Program-made: the position numbers and the translations under genes
Origin: Sergeia podlipaevii
Lineage: Eukaryota > Euglenozoa > Kinetoplastea > Trypanosomatida > Trypanosomatidae
Assembly: GCA_030849805.1 (NCBI GenBank)
Contig: JASANZ010002246.1
Location: 1 to 64,000 of the forward strand
Length of the DNA: 64,000 nt
Direction of reading: 5' to 3'
Part shown: positions 49,060-60,200 of the stretch, in pieces
Layout of the letters: each line of letters begins with the position of its first letter
Numbering within the stretch: the stretch's first letter is position 1
Notes under the pieces: model-generated
What the model saw: the letters and a program-made list of their open reading frames with translations, nothing else
What the model was told of the DNA's origin: nothing
Databases searched by the model: none

Positions 49060-52000
49060 CTACAAGCTATCCTTGACCTGATCAACGTACTTTTGCAGGA
49101 CTCGCTCCTTTCCATCCCCTATCAACAACATCATGTACTTGAGGCACGTCTTGGCATCGCCAAGGAGGCGCACCTGCCTCAACACATCCGCTCGCTCCAC
49201 GGCGCCCGAGCTCCGTTCTCCTACGGGCGTTTCAGCAGAGTATAGCAAGGCTGCTGCCGCTGCCTTGTCACTGCCACTGTCCAGCTCATCTTTCCCAAGT
49301 CCATAATACAACACCACCTCCATGGGGATCTCCGTGTCCTTCAACATGCTGCTCTCGTCAATGATCGCCATACAGTGGTCCCGCTCCTGCAGGTAGGTTG
49401 GCGGCAGCTCACGCGCTGACTCTGGTATAGCCATCCTCGGGTGGCGCTGGGCTCGGAGTAGCTCTACGGTGCTCCGCAAGGCACCCTGCACCGTGCGCAC
49501 ATCCGCGTCTAGTTCCTGCCGCCATGATTGCACCCGCTGCTTCTGGTACACATCCGTGCGAAGCGGCTGCGGAGTGGCTGGTGCGCGGTATGGGGAGAGG
49601 CTCTTCCTCCCACCAGCTGAATTGACCCTTTGTTTATAAAGCGCATCTTGTGACCTCGCCATCTCTGCTCCACCCGTGTAGTGGTGATGTTGGTTGGTCT
49701 TGTGCTGAGCGATGACATCCGCAAGACTCGGCGGCACAGTGAGTGCGTTGTTCCACTCCTCCTTCGCATGCGCTTCACCGCGACTTTCCAAGTGTTTGGG
49801 TTTCATCCATGCTGGGTCACGTGCGACTACTGTTTTCAACTTTGGCTGCTGCTGCTGCGGCTGAGAGAAGCCACGTGACGCGCCTGCCGATCTCGCGTCC
49901 TTGTTAGCATCGCTTGAGCTTCGGCGAGGGATGGAGGACGTACCACCCGCGACGCCTTGGCTGGGCTGACGTCGCTCTCGCAACGCCGAGGCACTCGCAC
50001 GCGGTGGTGGGGACGACTGGCCGCCCCTCGGCTCAGCACCAGCAGCGATAGCGGAGGACAGCGCTGCGGCTTCATCCGCAAAAGGGTGCGTGGATGAGGT
50101 GTTTGCAGAGGGAGGCCCACCACCCCCGGGCTCACGGATAGGGGAGAGACGCGCATCTAAAGCAGAAAAATCGTCCATGCCGCCGACCCCACCGTACGGG
50201 TCCACGTGCTGACGGCTTGCTCGATAGATGGCGCTGTAGGAGGACGGCACAGTCGTGCGCTGTGGGAGGGAAGAGCTACGCTGCCCAAAGTCCTGCACAT
50301 GAATCGCGTCGAGTGTAGGCTCCTCGGGGGATGCTTCTTCTTCGTTCTCTGTTTCTTGCTTCCGTGCTTGATGTAGCTGCTGCTGTGGATACTTTACGTT
50401 CAGAGCATGTGCCCCCGAGGATGGAGAGCGCCTCAGCGCCTGCTGTCTTCGGCTTCCCTCCCGACTGCCCATCGACGCCGCTGCTATTGCTGCTGCAGGA
50501 GATGTTCGGTTCCTCTCCAAGCTGGGCGAGGCATCCGTGCCTTGACTCCTGCTCTTGCTCTTGGTACCTTCCGTATTCATGGGCTCTGGTTCGACCGGTG
50601 TTGCTGTCTTGCCACGTCGTGCGGCGGCTGTAGACGGTGGAGCGCGGAACTTCGAGGGTACGTATGGCTTTAAGACGTCCTCGACGGATACTCCTCCTGA
50701 GGCTGCAGGCGGGGTAGCTGAGTACCCCAGTATATCCGGCACGGGGCTGTCCAGTGTTTGAGCACCACTACCCACCGGTGGGTTTGTGCTTGCAATCGTG
50801 GCCCCCTGCATCGTCATACGCTCCACAATGGTCGTCTCCAGATACCGCTTCGACTCCTCTGCAAGACGTTTCATCATCGCTGCTCGCAGTGGCTGCCCCC
50901 CTTCCGTCAGCGACTCTAGCTTCTTCTTCTCTCTTCGCTTCTGCTGCTCTTCCGCCCTCTCTGCGATATTGCGTGCAGTGTTGGCAGCGACGGCACTGTC
51001 ACCGTACCCTGTAGGGGCCGTCACACCACGCGTCAGAAGGTGTAGGAGGTTCATGGACTGTTGCTCAGCGGTCTCTACGGTCTGTGGAGTCGAGGTGAAG
51101 CCGTACGCGGTGCGATTCATCGTTGTTGCGCGGCTGACGTCCACGCGAGAGCTGCTCTTGTTCCTGCTGTATGTACTAGGAACTGCTGCTGCTGCTCGGT
51201 GAAGGGCGTAACCACTACCACCCCCATTACTTGCTGTGTTTGACCGCTGGAACGTTGAATCGATCATGTTCGGCTGCCTCAGCCAGTTCTGTGCGCTCTG
51301 CGCCAAGTCGGTCATGCGTGAAGGACCGAGCCTCGCGTTGTCGAGTACGAGGAGCGTGGGGCAGAGGTTGCGTAGGAGTGGCTTCCCACCGGCCTTGGAG
51401 GCGGCAATCACGGGATTCCCTTTAAGAAGAAGGTGCCGCAAGCCTGAGCACAGTGAGAGCGCGCGAATGGATGACTGCGTGCGAAGTTCATTGTGGGTCA
51501 AGTCGAGTGTTTCCAGAAGCATCAGGTGCGCAAGACCTTCAACGAATTTGAGCTGGTTGTGACCCAAGAACAGGTGCGCCATGCACAGGTTCTTCTCGAG
51601 GCCTGATATCGCTTGTATCTTGTTGCGACGTGCGTTGAGCACGTTCAGCATTTTGCACTGCCATAGTCCTGAGAGGCGGGTCAGATTGTTGTTACTCACG
51701 TCAAGCCGCAGCAGTGACGCGGGAAGAACGTGAATCTCGCTGAGATGATTGTGGCTGATGTTGAGTACAGTCAGCGCACTATAGTTGTGCCCATGACGGC
51801 CACTTAGAATAGACGTAGGCAACTTGGCGGCCGTGTCTTGACTGACATCACCACCGTGGAAGGAGGTTTCCTCGACAGCGTTCTCGTAGGCTTTGACTAC
51901 GTTCCAAAGGGACGTGGCGCCGCCAAAATCTTCCGGCTTGCGCAGTCGTCCATCGCCGCGAGCGCTGCCAGTCCCGGCCATTGCCACCCCGCCAAGGTCC

Positions 52001-53538
52001 AGCGCACAATCGAGAAGTGGGTTGAGGTTGGCGGTGACATCCAGTTGGTCGTTCCTTTCAAAGGGCTCGCGCTGCACTGGATCCCCTCGCCGCCTCTCTT
52101 CATCGTCTTCGTCTGGTTGCGGATAGCGCTGGTGGGCTTTTTGGCGAGGCGACACCACTGCTCCTCCATCTTTCGAGATGGTGTGTGCAACTGAGTGATG
52201 TCCCGCGTAAGGAGCACGTGAGTTGTAATGCTCCCCTTCATGTTCTTCTTCTTCTCCTTGCATCTGTAATGAACTCTGAGCACGAGAAGGGGCCCTTGCT
52301 GAAAGATCAGCGGCTTCGTTTCTATTTAATGATCTATGTCGCTCCTCTTCTTCTTCTTCATCATCAATAGGGCCTGAGAGTTCTTGTGTGGCCGCTGGCA
52401 GCGGCGGAGAAGGCGGTGGTGGTTGTGCAGCACCGGCAGAAGCTGCTCTATGCCTGCTCACCTCAGTAGTACTGCTTGCCCCAGGCTCCACTACTGCCGA
52501 CTTAATGCTAGTCTGCGGAGCTGCTGCTGTTGCCGCAAACGATGGCTGCGGCTGCGGCGGTGAGACGGCTTCTGCGGCCTCAGCTCCTTGTTCCTTTCCA
52601 AAGAGCTCCTCTCGCCGCTTACGCAGTGCCTCGGCACTGCCACTGAAGAAACTAACGCGTGATGACGTTGCCAACGAGGACGCGCTGGACGGGCAGATGT
52701 TGTCCCCTGCACCGCTGCGCTGCTTGTTACGGAGGGCGGAGACAAAGCCTCCAGCTACTTTGGGGTAAGAAACCGCGTCTGAACTGGTTACTGAAGGGGA
52801 TCGCTGTAGCCGGCGTACCGCCATCGTTGGTGACTGCGTCTCTGACGGTGCAGCAGCAGCATCACCACCGTCGACATCTTTTTTGTTTTCTGGCGCCGCC
52901 GCATCTCCTCCGAGAGATGTCACAGGCGAGAACGCAGCCGATCCACCACCTCTATGCATATCATATAAAACGTCACAAGGCGAGTTGCTGAGGACGTTCA
53001 ACAGCTCCGCGCACCCCTCCTCAGTAAAGTGGTTACCTTGCAAGTCCAAGTGCGTGACGCGAGTGCAGCACTGCACAAGCAAAACAACATGGCGAACACT
53101 TCGATCCGTCAGTGCGTTCTTCGCTACTAGCACATGCCACTCAGTGCCAAGAATGCTGCTTGCCTCCCCCTTACTCAACTGAGGTGAGTGTTGCTGCTGA
53201 CTCTGCCCTAACGATGGGGAACGGCGCGTCAAGGAGGAAGAGGCAGCTGCATGTGGAGGCTCAAACTGTGCCGAGCTTAGCTTTACTAGCGACTCTACCA
53301 AGGCAATGAATACCTTATCTCCTGCTTCCATCCCAGTCATGTCTACCTCCACCGTTATCGCCGAGTTCACCTCCTCCTCCTCACCGTCACGCCGCTGCTG
53401 CGCACCAGAAGTGCAGACAACCGTGACGCCCCTCTCAATTTTCTTTACCCATTCTTCGGCATTGATCATCGCCTGCCGTCTAAACTCTATTGCTAGAGAC
53501 GGGCCTAGCGTCTCCACGAAGAGTTCTCTGTGATCCAT
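49060..53538 (-). CDS. Leucine-rich-repeat protein with two separated LRR blocks
   Basis: 1492 residues. The N-terminal part (about 130-192) carries an RI-type LRR (VTHLDLQGNHFTEEGCAELL). A disordered insert of about 390 residues follows, and then six or so SDS22-like LRRs at about 588-736 (LTVLNISHNHL, LLRLDVSNNNL, LNVLNARRNKI, MAHLFLGHNQL, LETLDLTHNEL, LRHLLLKGNPV). They end in a cap-like LCPTLLVLDNARLG. The rest is Ser/Pro/Arg-rich and disordered, apart from a conserved-looking C-terminal region (about 1350-1492). SDS22-type LRR proteins in flagellates are often axonemal or basal-body scaffolds, so a cytoskeletal protein-binding role is likely but unproven. The first ATG (53538) follows a possible acceptor at 53572-53573. 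Confidence 0.85.
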   Translation of the reverse strand: MDHRELFVETLGPSLAIEFRRQAMINAEEWVKKIERGVTVVCTSGAQQRRDGEEEEVNSAITVEVDMTGMEAGDKVFIALVESLVKLSSAQFEPPHAAASSSLTRRSPSLGQSQQQHSPQLSKGEASSILGTEWHVLVAKNALTDRSVRHVVLLVQCCTRVTHLDLQGNHFTEEGCAELLNVLSNSPCDVLYDMHRGGGSAAFSPVTSLGGDAAAPENKKDVDGGDAAAAPSETQSPTMAVRRLQRSPSVTSSDAVSYPKVAGGFVSALRNKQRSGAGDNICPSSASSLATSSRVSFFSGSAEALRKRREELFGKEQGAEAAEAVSPPQPQPSFAATAAAPQTSIKSAVVEPGASSTTEVSRHRAASAGAAQPPPPSPPLPAATQELSGPIDDEEEEEERHRSLNRNEAADLSARAPSRAQSSLQMQGEEEEHEGEHYNSRAPYAGHHSVAHTISKDGGAVVSPRQKAHQRYPQPDEDDEERRRGDPVQREPFERNDQLDVTANLNPLLDCALDLGGVAMAGTGSARGDGRLRKPEDFGGATSLWNVVKAYENAVEETSFHGGDVSQDTAAKLPTSILSGRHGHNYSALTVLNISHNHLSEIHVLPASLLRLDVSNNNLTRLSGLWQCKMLNVLNARRNKIQAISGLEKNLCMAHLFLGHNQLKFVEGLAHLMLLETLDLTHNELRTQSSIRALSLCSGLRHLLLKGNPVIAASKAGGKPLLRNLCPTLLVLDNARLGPSRMTDLAQSAQNWLRQPNMIDSTFQRSNTASNGGGSGYALHRAAAAVPSTYSRNKSSSRVDVSRATTMNRTAYGFTSTPQTVETAEQQSMNLLHLLTRGVTAPTGYGDSAVAANTARNIAERAEEQQKRREKKKLESLTEGGQPLRAAMMKRLAEESKRYLETTIVERMTMQGATIASTNPPVGSGAQTLDSPVPDILGYSATPPAASGGVSVEDVLKPYVPSKFRAPPSTAAARRGKTATPVEPEPMNTEGTKSKSRSQGTDASPSLERNRTSPAAAIAAASMGSREGSRRQQALRRSPSSGAHALNVKYPQQQLHQARKQETENEEEASPEEPTLDAIHVQDFGQRSSSLPQRTTVPSSYSAIYRASRQHVDPYGGVGGMDDFSALDARLSPIREPGGGGPPSANTSSTHPFADEAAALSSAIAAGAEPRGGQSSPPPRASASALRERRQPSQGVAGGTSSIPRRSSSDANKDARSAGASRGFSQPQQQQPKLKTVVARDPAWMKPKHLESRGEAHAKEEWNNALTVPPSLADVIAQHKTNQHHHYTGGAEMARSQDALYKQRVNSAGGRKSLSPYRAPATPQPLRTDVYQKQRVQSWRQELDADVRTVQGALRSTVELLRAQRHPRMAIPESARELPPTYLQERDHCMAIIDESSMLKDTEIPMEVVLYYGLGKDELDSGSDKAAAAALLYSAETPVGERSSGAVERADVLRQVRLLGDAKTCLKYMMLLIGDGKERVLQKYVDQVKDSL

Positions 53539-53571
53539 ATAGGACGCACGTATTTGTGGTGCTCGTGAAAA

Positions 53572-53592
53572 CTAGATGAAGACGATTAAAAT
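53572..53592 (-). promoter_or_regulatory. Predicted spliced-leader acceptor for the LRR gene
   Basis: The coding strand reads TTTTAATCGTCTTCATCTAG, with AG at 53572-53573, 34 nt before the ATG at 53538. The pyrimidine tract is interrupted, so confidence is moderate. Confidence 0.45.
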
Positions 53593-53844
53593 GTCTGTGC
53601 CTCAGTCAAGTGATCTTTTCGTGTACCTATACACACCCACACCAGTGAAAGGTAGTAGCCTACTCAGATGTGATACAAAGAAAAATAAAATAAATAAAGA
53701 GAGAGAGAGAGAGATGAATGTAAGGGGCCACTTTGTAATGTGTATTTTAGTGCTTTCTTGGTAAGGCAAGTGTGTTTCTATTTATAAAAATGATATATGA
53801 GTTTTAGGTCTTGCACCCCCACACTTGCATACATACATAAAAAC

Positions 53845-53885
<41 letters not shown>
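53845..53885. repeat. Compound TA/GA microsatellite
   Basis: About ten TA units run directly into about ten GA units. On the minus strand the GA part becomes a CT pyrimidine tract that could act in trans-splicing of the LRR gene or in 3' processing of the gene before it. Confidence 0.85.
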
Positions 53886-53886
<1 letters not shown>

Positions 53887-54287
53887 TTAAAGTAGAAGAA
53901 GTTGTGACAGGAAGACAGCACATGCAGAAGATCGACTGCATAACATTTTTTTGATAGAAGGCGTATGAGATGTGCGCGCTTTCAGAGTCAGAAAGAAAAA
54001 GAAAAAAAAAAGATTTCATTTTGTGGAGGCATTTGAGAGATACTGAAGCACGAATATGAGGCCACAAGTCACTACTTTTCTCTTTTTTCTCCTTTTCTCT
54101 TCGAACAATCATAATTGGAGAGAAAGCCACATTATAGTATCCTTCTTAACAACAACAAAAAATAGATATCGGTAACAAACTCTGTGATGACGGCACACAA
54201 CATTTTCTCTCTCTCATTCAGCAACAGTCCCACCCTAACTCCACTTCTGCTGCACTCTAATTTTTTTTTTTCTCTCGTCATTCCTCT

Positions 54288-57200
54288 TTACAGCAACTTG
54301 CCTTCGACAATACAGTCGTACAATGCTGGATGCACATCCCTCCCAGCAGACACAAGCGTCTCCCGAGCGGTCGCCAACAACACCTGGCGCCGCAGCAGGG
54401 CCCCTCGCTTCTCATAAAGCGAATCCAGAAGCGTGTGAAGTGCGGGGTGCTGGGCAAGTCCCATGTCTACAAGGTAACGCGCCAGCTTTACCGTGAGAGT
54501 GAGATCGAGGGGAGATGAAGACCGGGAGAGAGCAGTAGAGCTCAACTGAGCCATCAGAGTGTCAGCACAGCACTGCACAAGGTGTATGTGTTGCTGCGGT
54601 TCATTTACCTGCTCCAAACATGCACCCATTATGATGCTCAGCTGCGCTACGGTAGGCGCTGCGTGCGTCATAAAGTCGGCGGCAGCAGCAGCAGCAGCTG
54701 CCTCATCACCATCGCTTGAAGCAGCCGTGACAATTCTCTCTTCTTCTTTTCCTTCACGAGTAGCAGTAGCGGTAGCAGCGGGTGTGACTGAGGGCAGTGA
54801 CAAGGGAGACGTGCTGCTGCAGAATAGCCACAGGTAGTCCAGGAGGGCATTGATAGCGTGCATCACCACAGACAGTCGCGTGGCAGCAATGGTGCACAAG
54901 AGCTGAAGCACCGAGGTCGCCTCTTGTATCGTAAAGGCAGGTGCCACGGAGTGTTGTATGAGGTCGGTGCTCTGCGGTGCCGCCTCCACCCGCGCCGGGA
55001 CGATTTCACACCTTTTATTTTTCATTCCAGCACCTTCCCTGCCAGCCTCGCGGCTTCTCCCCGTTACGTTCCCTGCAGCCTCCAGCTGGGCCTCGTACGC
55101 CTCTATCAACCGCAACGTGTTGGCAACGAAGAACTCGCTCAGTGCCACGCTGCTCTCTACAAATAGCCTCTGCAAGGCGTCTGCCAACTTCGCGAGCGCG
55201 TAGCCATCCACCACTGCTCCTCCCCCATTTTCTTTGGACTGCTGCTGTTGCTCCTCCATGTGAAGCAGGGACTTCTGAATCGCCTCCAACAGCGCTCCAG
55301 ATCTCACCCCGCACGTTACGAGCAGGTTCACAAGTTCTGCGACCTGTCGCGGCGTACACGTCGGCAGCAGTGCATTGATACAGTGATTGGTAAGAATACG
55401 AAGAGCGTTGTAGTCACTCGCACTTCGCCCGCCACCACCTTCCCCACCGGTAGCACGCGCGGCGGCAAGCGCGAGAGCGGCCTTTGTGACGCTAAACCCC
55501 GTAGAGTGGTGGTACTCCGCAATACTGGCGAGTACGTCACCGCTAATGGCGTCTTGCGGGAAGCATGCACGCAGCAAGTCAATGATCTGTGTAGAGGTGT
55601 GCGCGACTGTCGCGAGAAGGTCAGGGTCATTCTGCAAGATGTAACGAATATGAGAGATAAAAACCGGCTGAGCTGCTGTTAGGCACGCCGTCCGCACTTG
55701 CGCGTTATCGTGCGCGGCCATGCCACACTCAAGAAGTCGCATGACCAGCTCCAGTGACACCTGCTGCTTCACCTCCGCCACGCGAGACAAGAGGACCCCA
55801 AAGAGATGTGGGTGGTACATGCCTGCGCGGCAGTAGGCCTCCACACACGCAACAATACCCTCAGGTGTCATCACAGGACTGAGGCGTATCGTCGAGGAAA
55901 TAAAGGCACCAAGCACGCGGGTGCGGACGCCGATGTTTTCGTCGTGCTCTCTCACCTTGGCAAGTGCGTTTCTCTCCTTCGGCGCGGCGGCGGAGGGTTG
56001 GGGAATGATTGCACCGCTTTCGCTGGAGCCAACGGCTCCTAGCCCGCTATCCTCCTCTAAAGCTGCGCTCATCTTATCCAGACGTGCCCACTCAGCGCTC
56101 GATTTTATATGAGAGAACCCTGTGAGCACCGCGGGGACCTCGAAAGCACTGCACTGCTGAGCTGCCTTGAGAACTGGAACAGAGAGAATACGTGGTAGAC
56201 GGCGAAGCACGAGAAGTTCATCAGGAGTAAGGGGTGCCACGCAGGTACCCGACAGTTGCTGTTCAATGATGATGGACTGCGTGGCGGAGGCAATGAGAAC
56301 TACATCGCCGCATTGGCAAACTGAAAGACTTCCATGGTCTCTGGCCTTTTCGCGTAGTTCTTCGCTGCTGCTGCTCCCACAGTTGCTAGTCATGATTCTT
56401 TCCTCTTCACGTTTTGCAAGTCGAATAAGCAACTTTGCGTACGGCACGTGCTTCTGTATATCACCCATGGCGCCGTACCTGGCGACTGTGTTCAGCACCG
56501 CTACTAGAGTCGGAAGGGGCATCACCACCACTCTGCCAGCTGCTGCTGCTGCTGCTTCACTTGACGTCCAACGTGCGAAATGCAAGTCATCGGCCTGAGC
56601 GCTAACGCTCTGAAGGGCATCTACAAGGTCTCTCAGCATTTTGCTGACGGGGGCGGCATCTTGTGGCACCTGCTGCCCGACAAGGTCATCGAGCACACGT
56701 GCTGTCTGTGCGACCGTCAAGTATCCACGAAGCGCATCTGCAATTGAAACAAATTGTGACGTCAAAGTTGTGTCGGAGCGGCGACATATTGAAGCAGCTG
56801 CGCACATCAGTCGCTCCGCCACTGCACCCGCCGCTGCGTCTGGTGTCCTCGCAGCTGGTGGTTTATTACGTGTGTGGTGATCATGAGGGTGACCAGCGGT
56901 ATAGCGGACGACGGCGCGAGCAAGGCCTTCATAGAAAGGCACGGACACTTTATGGATAGTACTGCGGGCGCACATCACTACCGCCATCTCCTCGAGCGCA
57001 GTCAGCGAGAGCCCCGCGTCAGGTTGCACAGTAGCCGCTGTGGACTTGACAACTTGGGACTTGCGTTTTGTTGCTTTCGTAGTGACAGCCGGGTCGCTCT
57101 CGTCATTGCTGCTGGTGGTAGTGGTGACAGCGGTCAGTGCCGGGCCCAGAACATCAAGACGGAACTCACGTAGCGAACTCGGCTCTGTTTCCACAGGATA

Positions 57201-60200
57201 CGTAGTAGACACCCGATAGAGCAGATGAACCGCAGCGAGCGCAAAGCGCTTGTGCAAGTAGACGAGATCTAGCAAAGAGGGACTTTCCGTTTCGTTCTCA
57301 CCACTTTCCTCTTGCCTGCCACGCCACTCTTCACCTCGTGCAGCATCATTCACAATGCACGTCAACGATGCCGCCATACGTGCTGTGGTGACTACCTGCA
57401 CTGCCACAACTGCGTTCACTGTGGTGTGACATGTACGCATGTACGCGGACTTGGGGTGTCTCACCAAGGGAAGGCTATGTGTTGCGAGCGCGGCGAGCAG
57501 CCTGCCAAGTCGCTCCACTGTTTCAATGGAAGACAGGAACGATGTAGAGGCGGAAGTGGCGCTAGTAGCCAAGTCTTTACCATCAAGCGCTGCCAAAACT
57601 GAGCTGTGCAGCTGGACTAGCTGACTGGAGGCAACTGCACCTACGCCGCAGGTGATAGCTGCGACGGTAAAGCGAGAGAGCAGATCTCGTGTCTCCGCGG
57701 GTGATGTGCCACGTGTAAAGCCTCCCGGTGCGTAGCGTGTCTTTGCATCTGTTGCTGCCGCACCAGCAGCCCCAACAACACCATCCAACGCAAAACTGAT
57801 CTTCTTGAAAGGTGGCGAGACCTTGGCTTTCGATGGTGCACCGGCGCTCAGGCGGTTGTCAAGAGACCGAGATACACGCTCAGAGACACGGGGCAGCAGA
57901 AGCGTTGTCAACTCCGCCAGCGCCGCCTCCATCTCTGCTGAGGACCGTGGCACGCGCGTGATGCAACGCTGCAAGCCGCTACGGACGACGGTGTACTGCA
58001 CAACGCCAAGCTCACACACGCCGATTGTACTCAGACGGTCTCGCACCTGACGCGTGATGAGTTCAAGGGCTTCCATCAGAAACGTTGTCGAACCTTCACT
58101 GTCGAGCAGGGGAAAGATCGCAATCACAAGCTTGCTGACGCTCATCACATCGCCTCTTATTACACACTCAGTGATCGCATCCATACAAACACAGAGCGTG
58201 TGATCAACTAACTTTTCCATCTGCGCCTTGGTGACTACCAGCGCACCTTGCTCGTCTTCACCAAATTCACTCACGACGTTGTGCTGTAGTGCCCCATGCC
58301 GCTGCTGCCTTCTTGGCTTCTGACTAGCTCTGGTGTGCGTCCACTGGCAAGTGGACGCACTGGCAGAGGTCTGCATATCACCTACCACTCCAGGCACTGT
58401 CATCGCCGCTTGCGCGCCTCGTGCTACACGCCGACGAAGAGAAGATGAGCTCCAGCCAGCCTTCGCTCCGTGGTCTCCCCCCGCCTCGCGGCTATCACTG
58501 TCACGCTTGTGCATATGAGCGTCACCCTCATCATTCTCGAGCATGTCACTGGACGATATGACCAGCCGCCCGGCATCTCTCACATACCTGGCGATCAGTG
58601 CTAGTGCGCCACCCACGACAGCTTGATGAATTCGTGCTGGGAGCGCGGTCGTGGCAAACTTGGTGGAGAAGTATGCACACGCGCGCGTGACGTCGGTAGC
58701 GGCCATGGCACTCAAGCCTGTGCACACACCACTGGTACAAATAGTGCTAGGGGCGTAGCCGCAGCACAGCAGCACATAGCAAAGCTTGCTGGCCTCGCTG
58801 TGCAGCGCGGGTCGTGACGGAGGCAAGCAGCACGCAGAGGCACTAGGATCAAGACCTGCCGCTGTAAGAGCAGCGCGCCGCTCTTGTTCCTTCCACTCCA
58901 CGAGTACATCAATTTGACTAACGCTTGGAGGACAGGGCCTCCCCTCATCTTTCTTCTTGATGCCGCCTACCCTTTCTGCATGACTCGCCACAAAAACTGT
59001 CGTGTACGCGTTGACGTAGTTTTCTGCCGCTGTGAAGATATCGGTGCAGACACGTGCATACAGCGTACTGTACTCAGCTCCACCACCGCTGCCGCCCTGC
59101 AAGCCCTCCACCTTGTCAGCAGTCTCCAATGCAAAGAGAGTCTTGGCAACAAAATCGTCCAGCACGTGTTTGTATTGCTCCATTGCCTTGGCGTACTCTG
59201 GAGAGAAGGCTTCCCCCTTGCCCTCCACGCAACGTGGCAAGACAGCCGCACGCTGACATACGTGCCGTATCAAAGCACTGCAGCACTCAGTTGTTTGCCC
59301 GCGGAACGTAAGGGGTAGCACGGTGTCTAGCCTCTGAAGCAGCTGCAAAGATTCGAGGGCATCACAAAACACATCGCTAAGCTCCATAGCCGTCATGTTT
59401 GGTACCCGCTGAGTGGAGACTCGCAGCACATCGCAGAGCTGAGACTCAAACACCTGCATCTGTGCCCGCCACATGGCCGCCTGAGTAGCGTCGAGACACC
59501 CTGCCGTAGTGGCGACGCCTGTGCCCAGTCGTACTATTCCAATCTGCACCAGTACCCCTCGCACAGTGTCTTTCTTGTTCTGCTTCTGCCCAGCACTGGG
59601 CTTCTCTGTCTTGTGTTGCAGCAACATGGGTGAAAGAAGATCACTAGTGAGCGTGCGCACGACGCGGGCCCATGTCTCCCGCACCGCCACTTCTGACCTC
59701 TCCCTTTTCGTTCCTTGCATGGATTTCGCTCTCTTCGTATTTGAAGTCGCCGCTGCTGCAGCGTCATGCGCGGTTTTGTCGTTCTCTCTAGCCTTGTGCT
59801 GACTGCCCATTCCAACGTGGCTACTAGACAGATCAAGAAGCAGACACAGGATAACATTTCTCAGCCTCTGTACAGCTAGAGAGTCCGCAGGAGCAGCGCT
59901 GTCAGAAGCTGCGTGACGCCATGCGCTGCTCAATGCCTCCAAGATGGCACATTCCAGTTGCGCAAACACGGAGAGCATCGCGGTAGATTTGGATGGAAGC
60001 TGCCAGTAGGTACGAAGTATGGCGATAAGATCAGCAATCGAACCCTCCTCACCACCATTGCGAGTGTCGTGACGCGTGTTGCTGAACAATGACGCGCAAA
60101 GTTCATTTATGCCATGGAGAGAGACGCGGTACTGTTTCTCCTTAGTCATCGTGTGGTTAGCCCCCGAACTGCTGCTGCTGCTGTTGGTCGCAGAAGGAGA

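Larger units (their letters stand above)
53539..54287. other. Intergenic spacer with compound TA/GA repeat
   Basis: About 750 bp between the large mitochondrial-type gene and the LRR gene. It holds a GA run (53697-53713), a compound TA then GA repeat (53845-53885) and A/T runs. Nothing coding. Confidence 0.7.
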
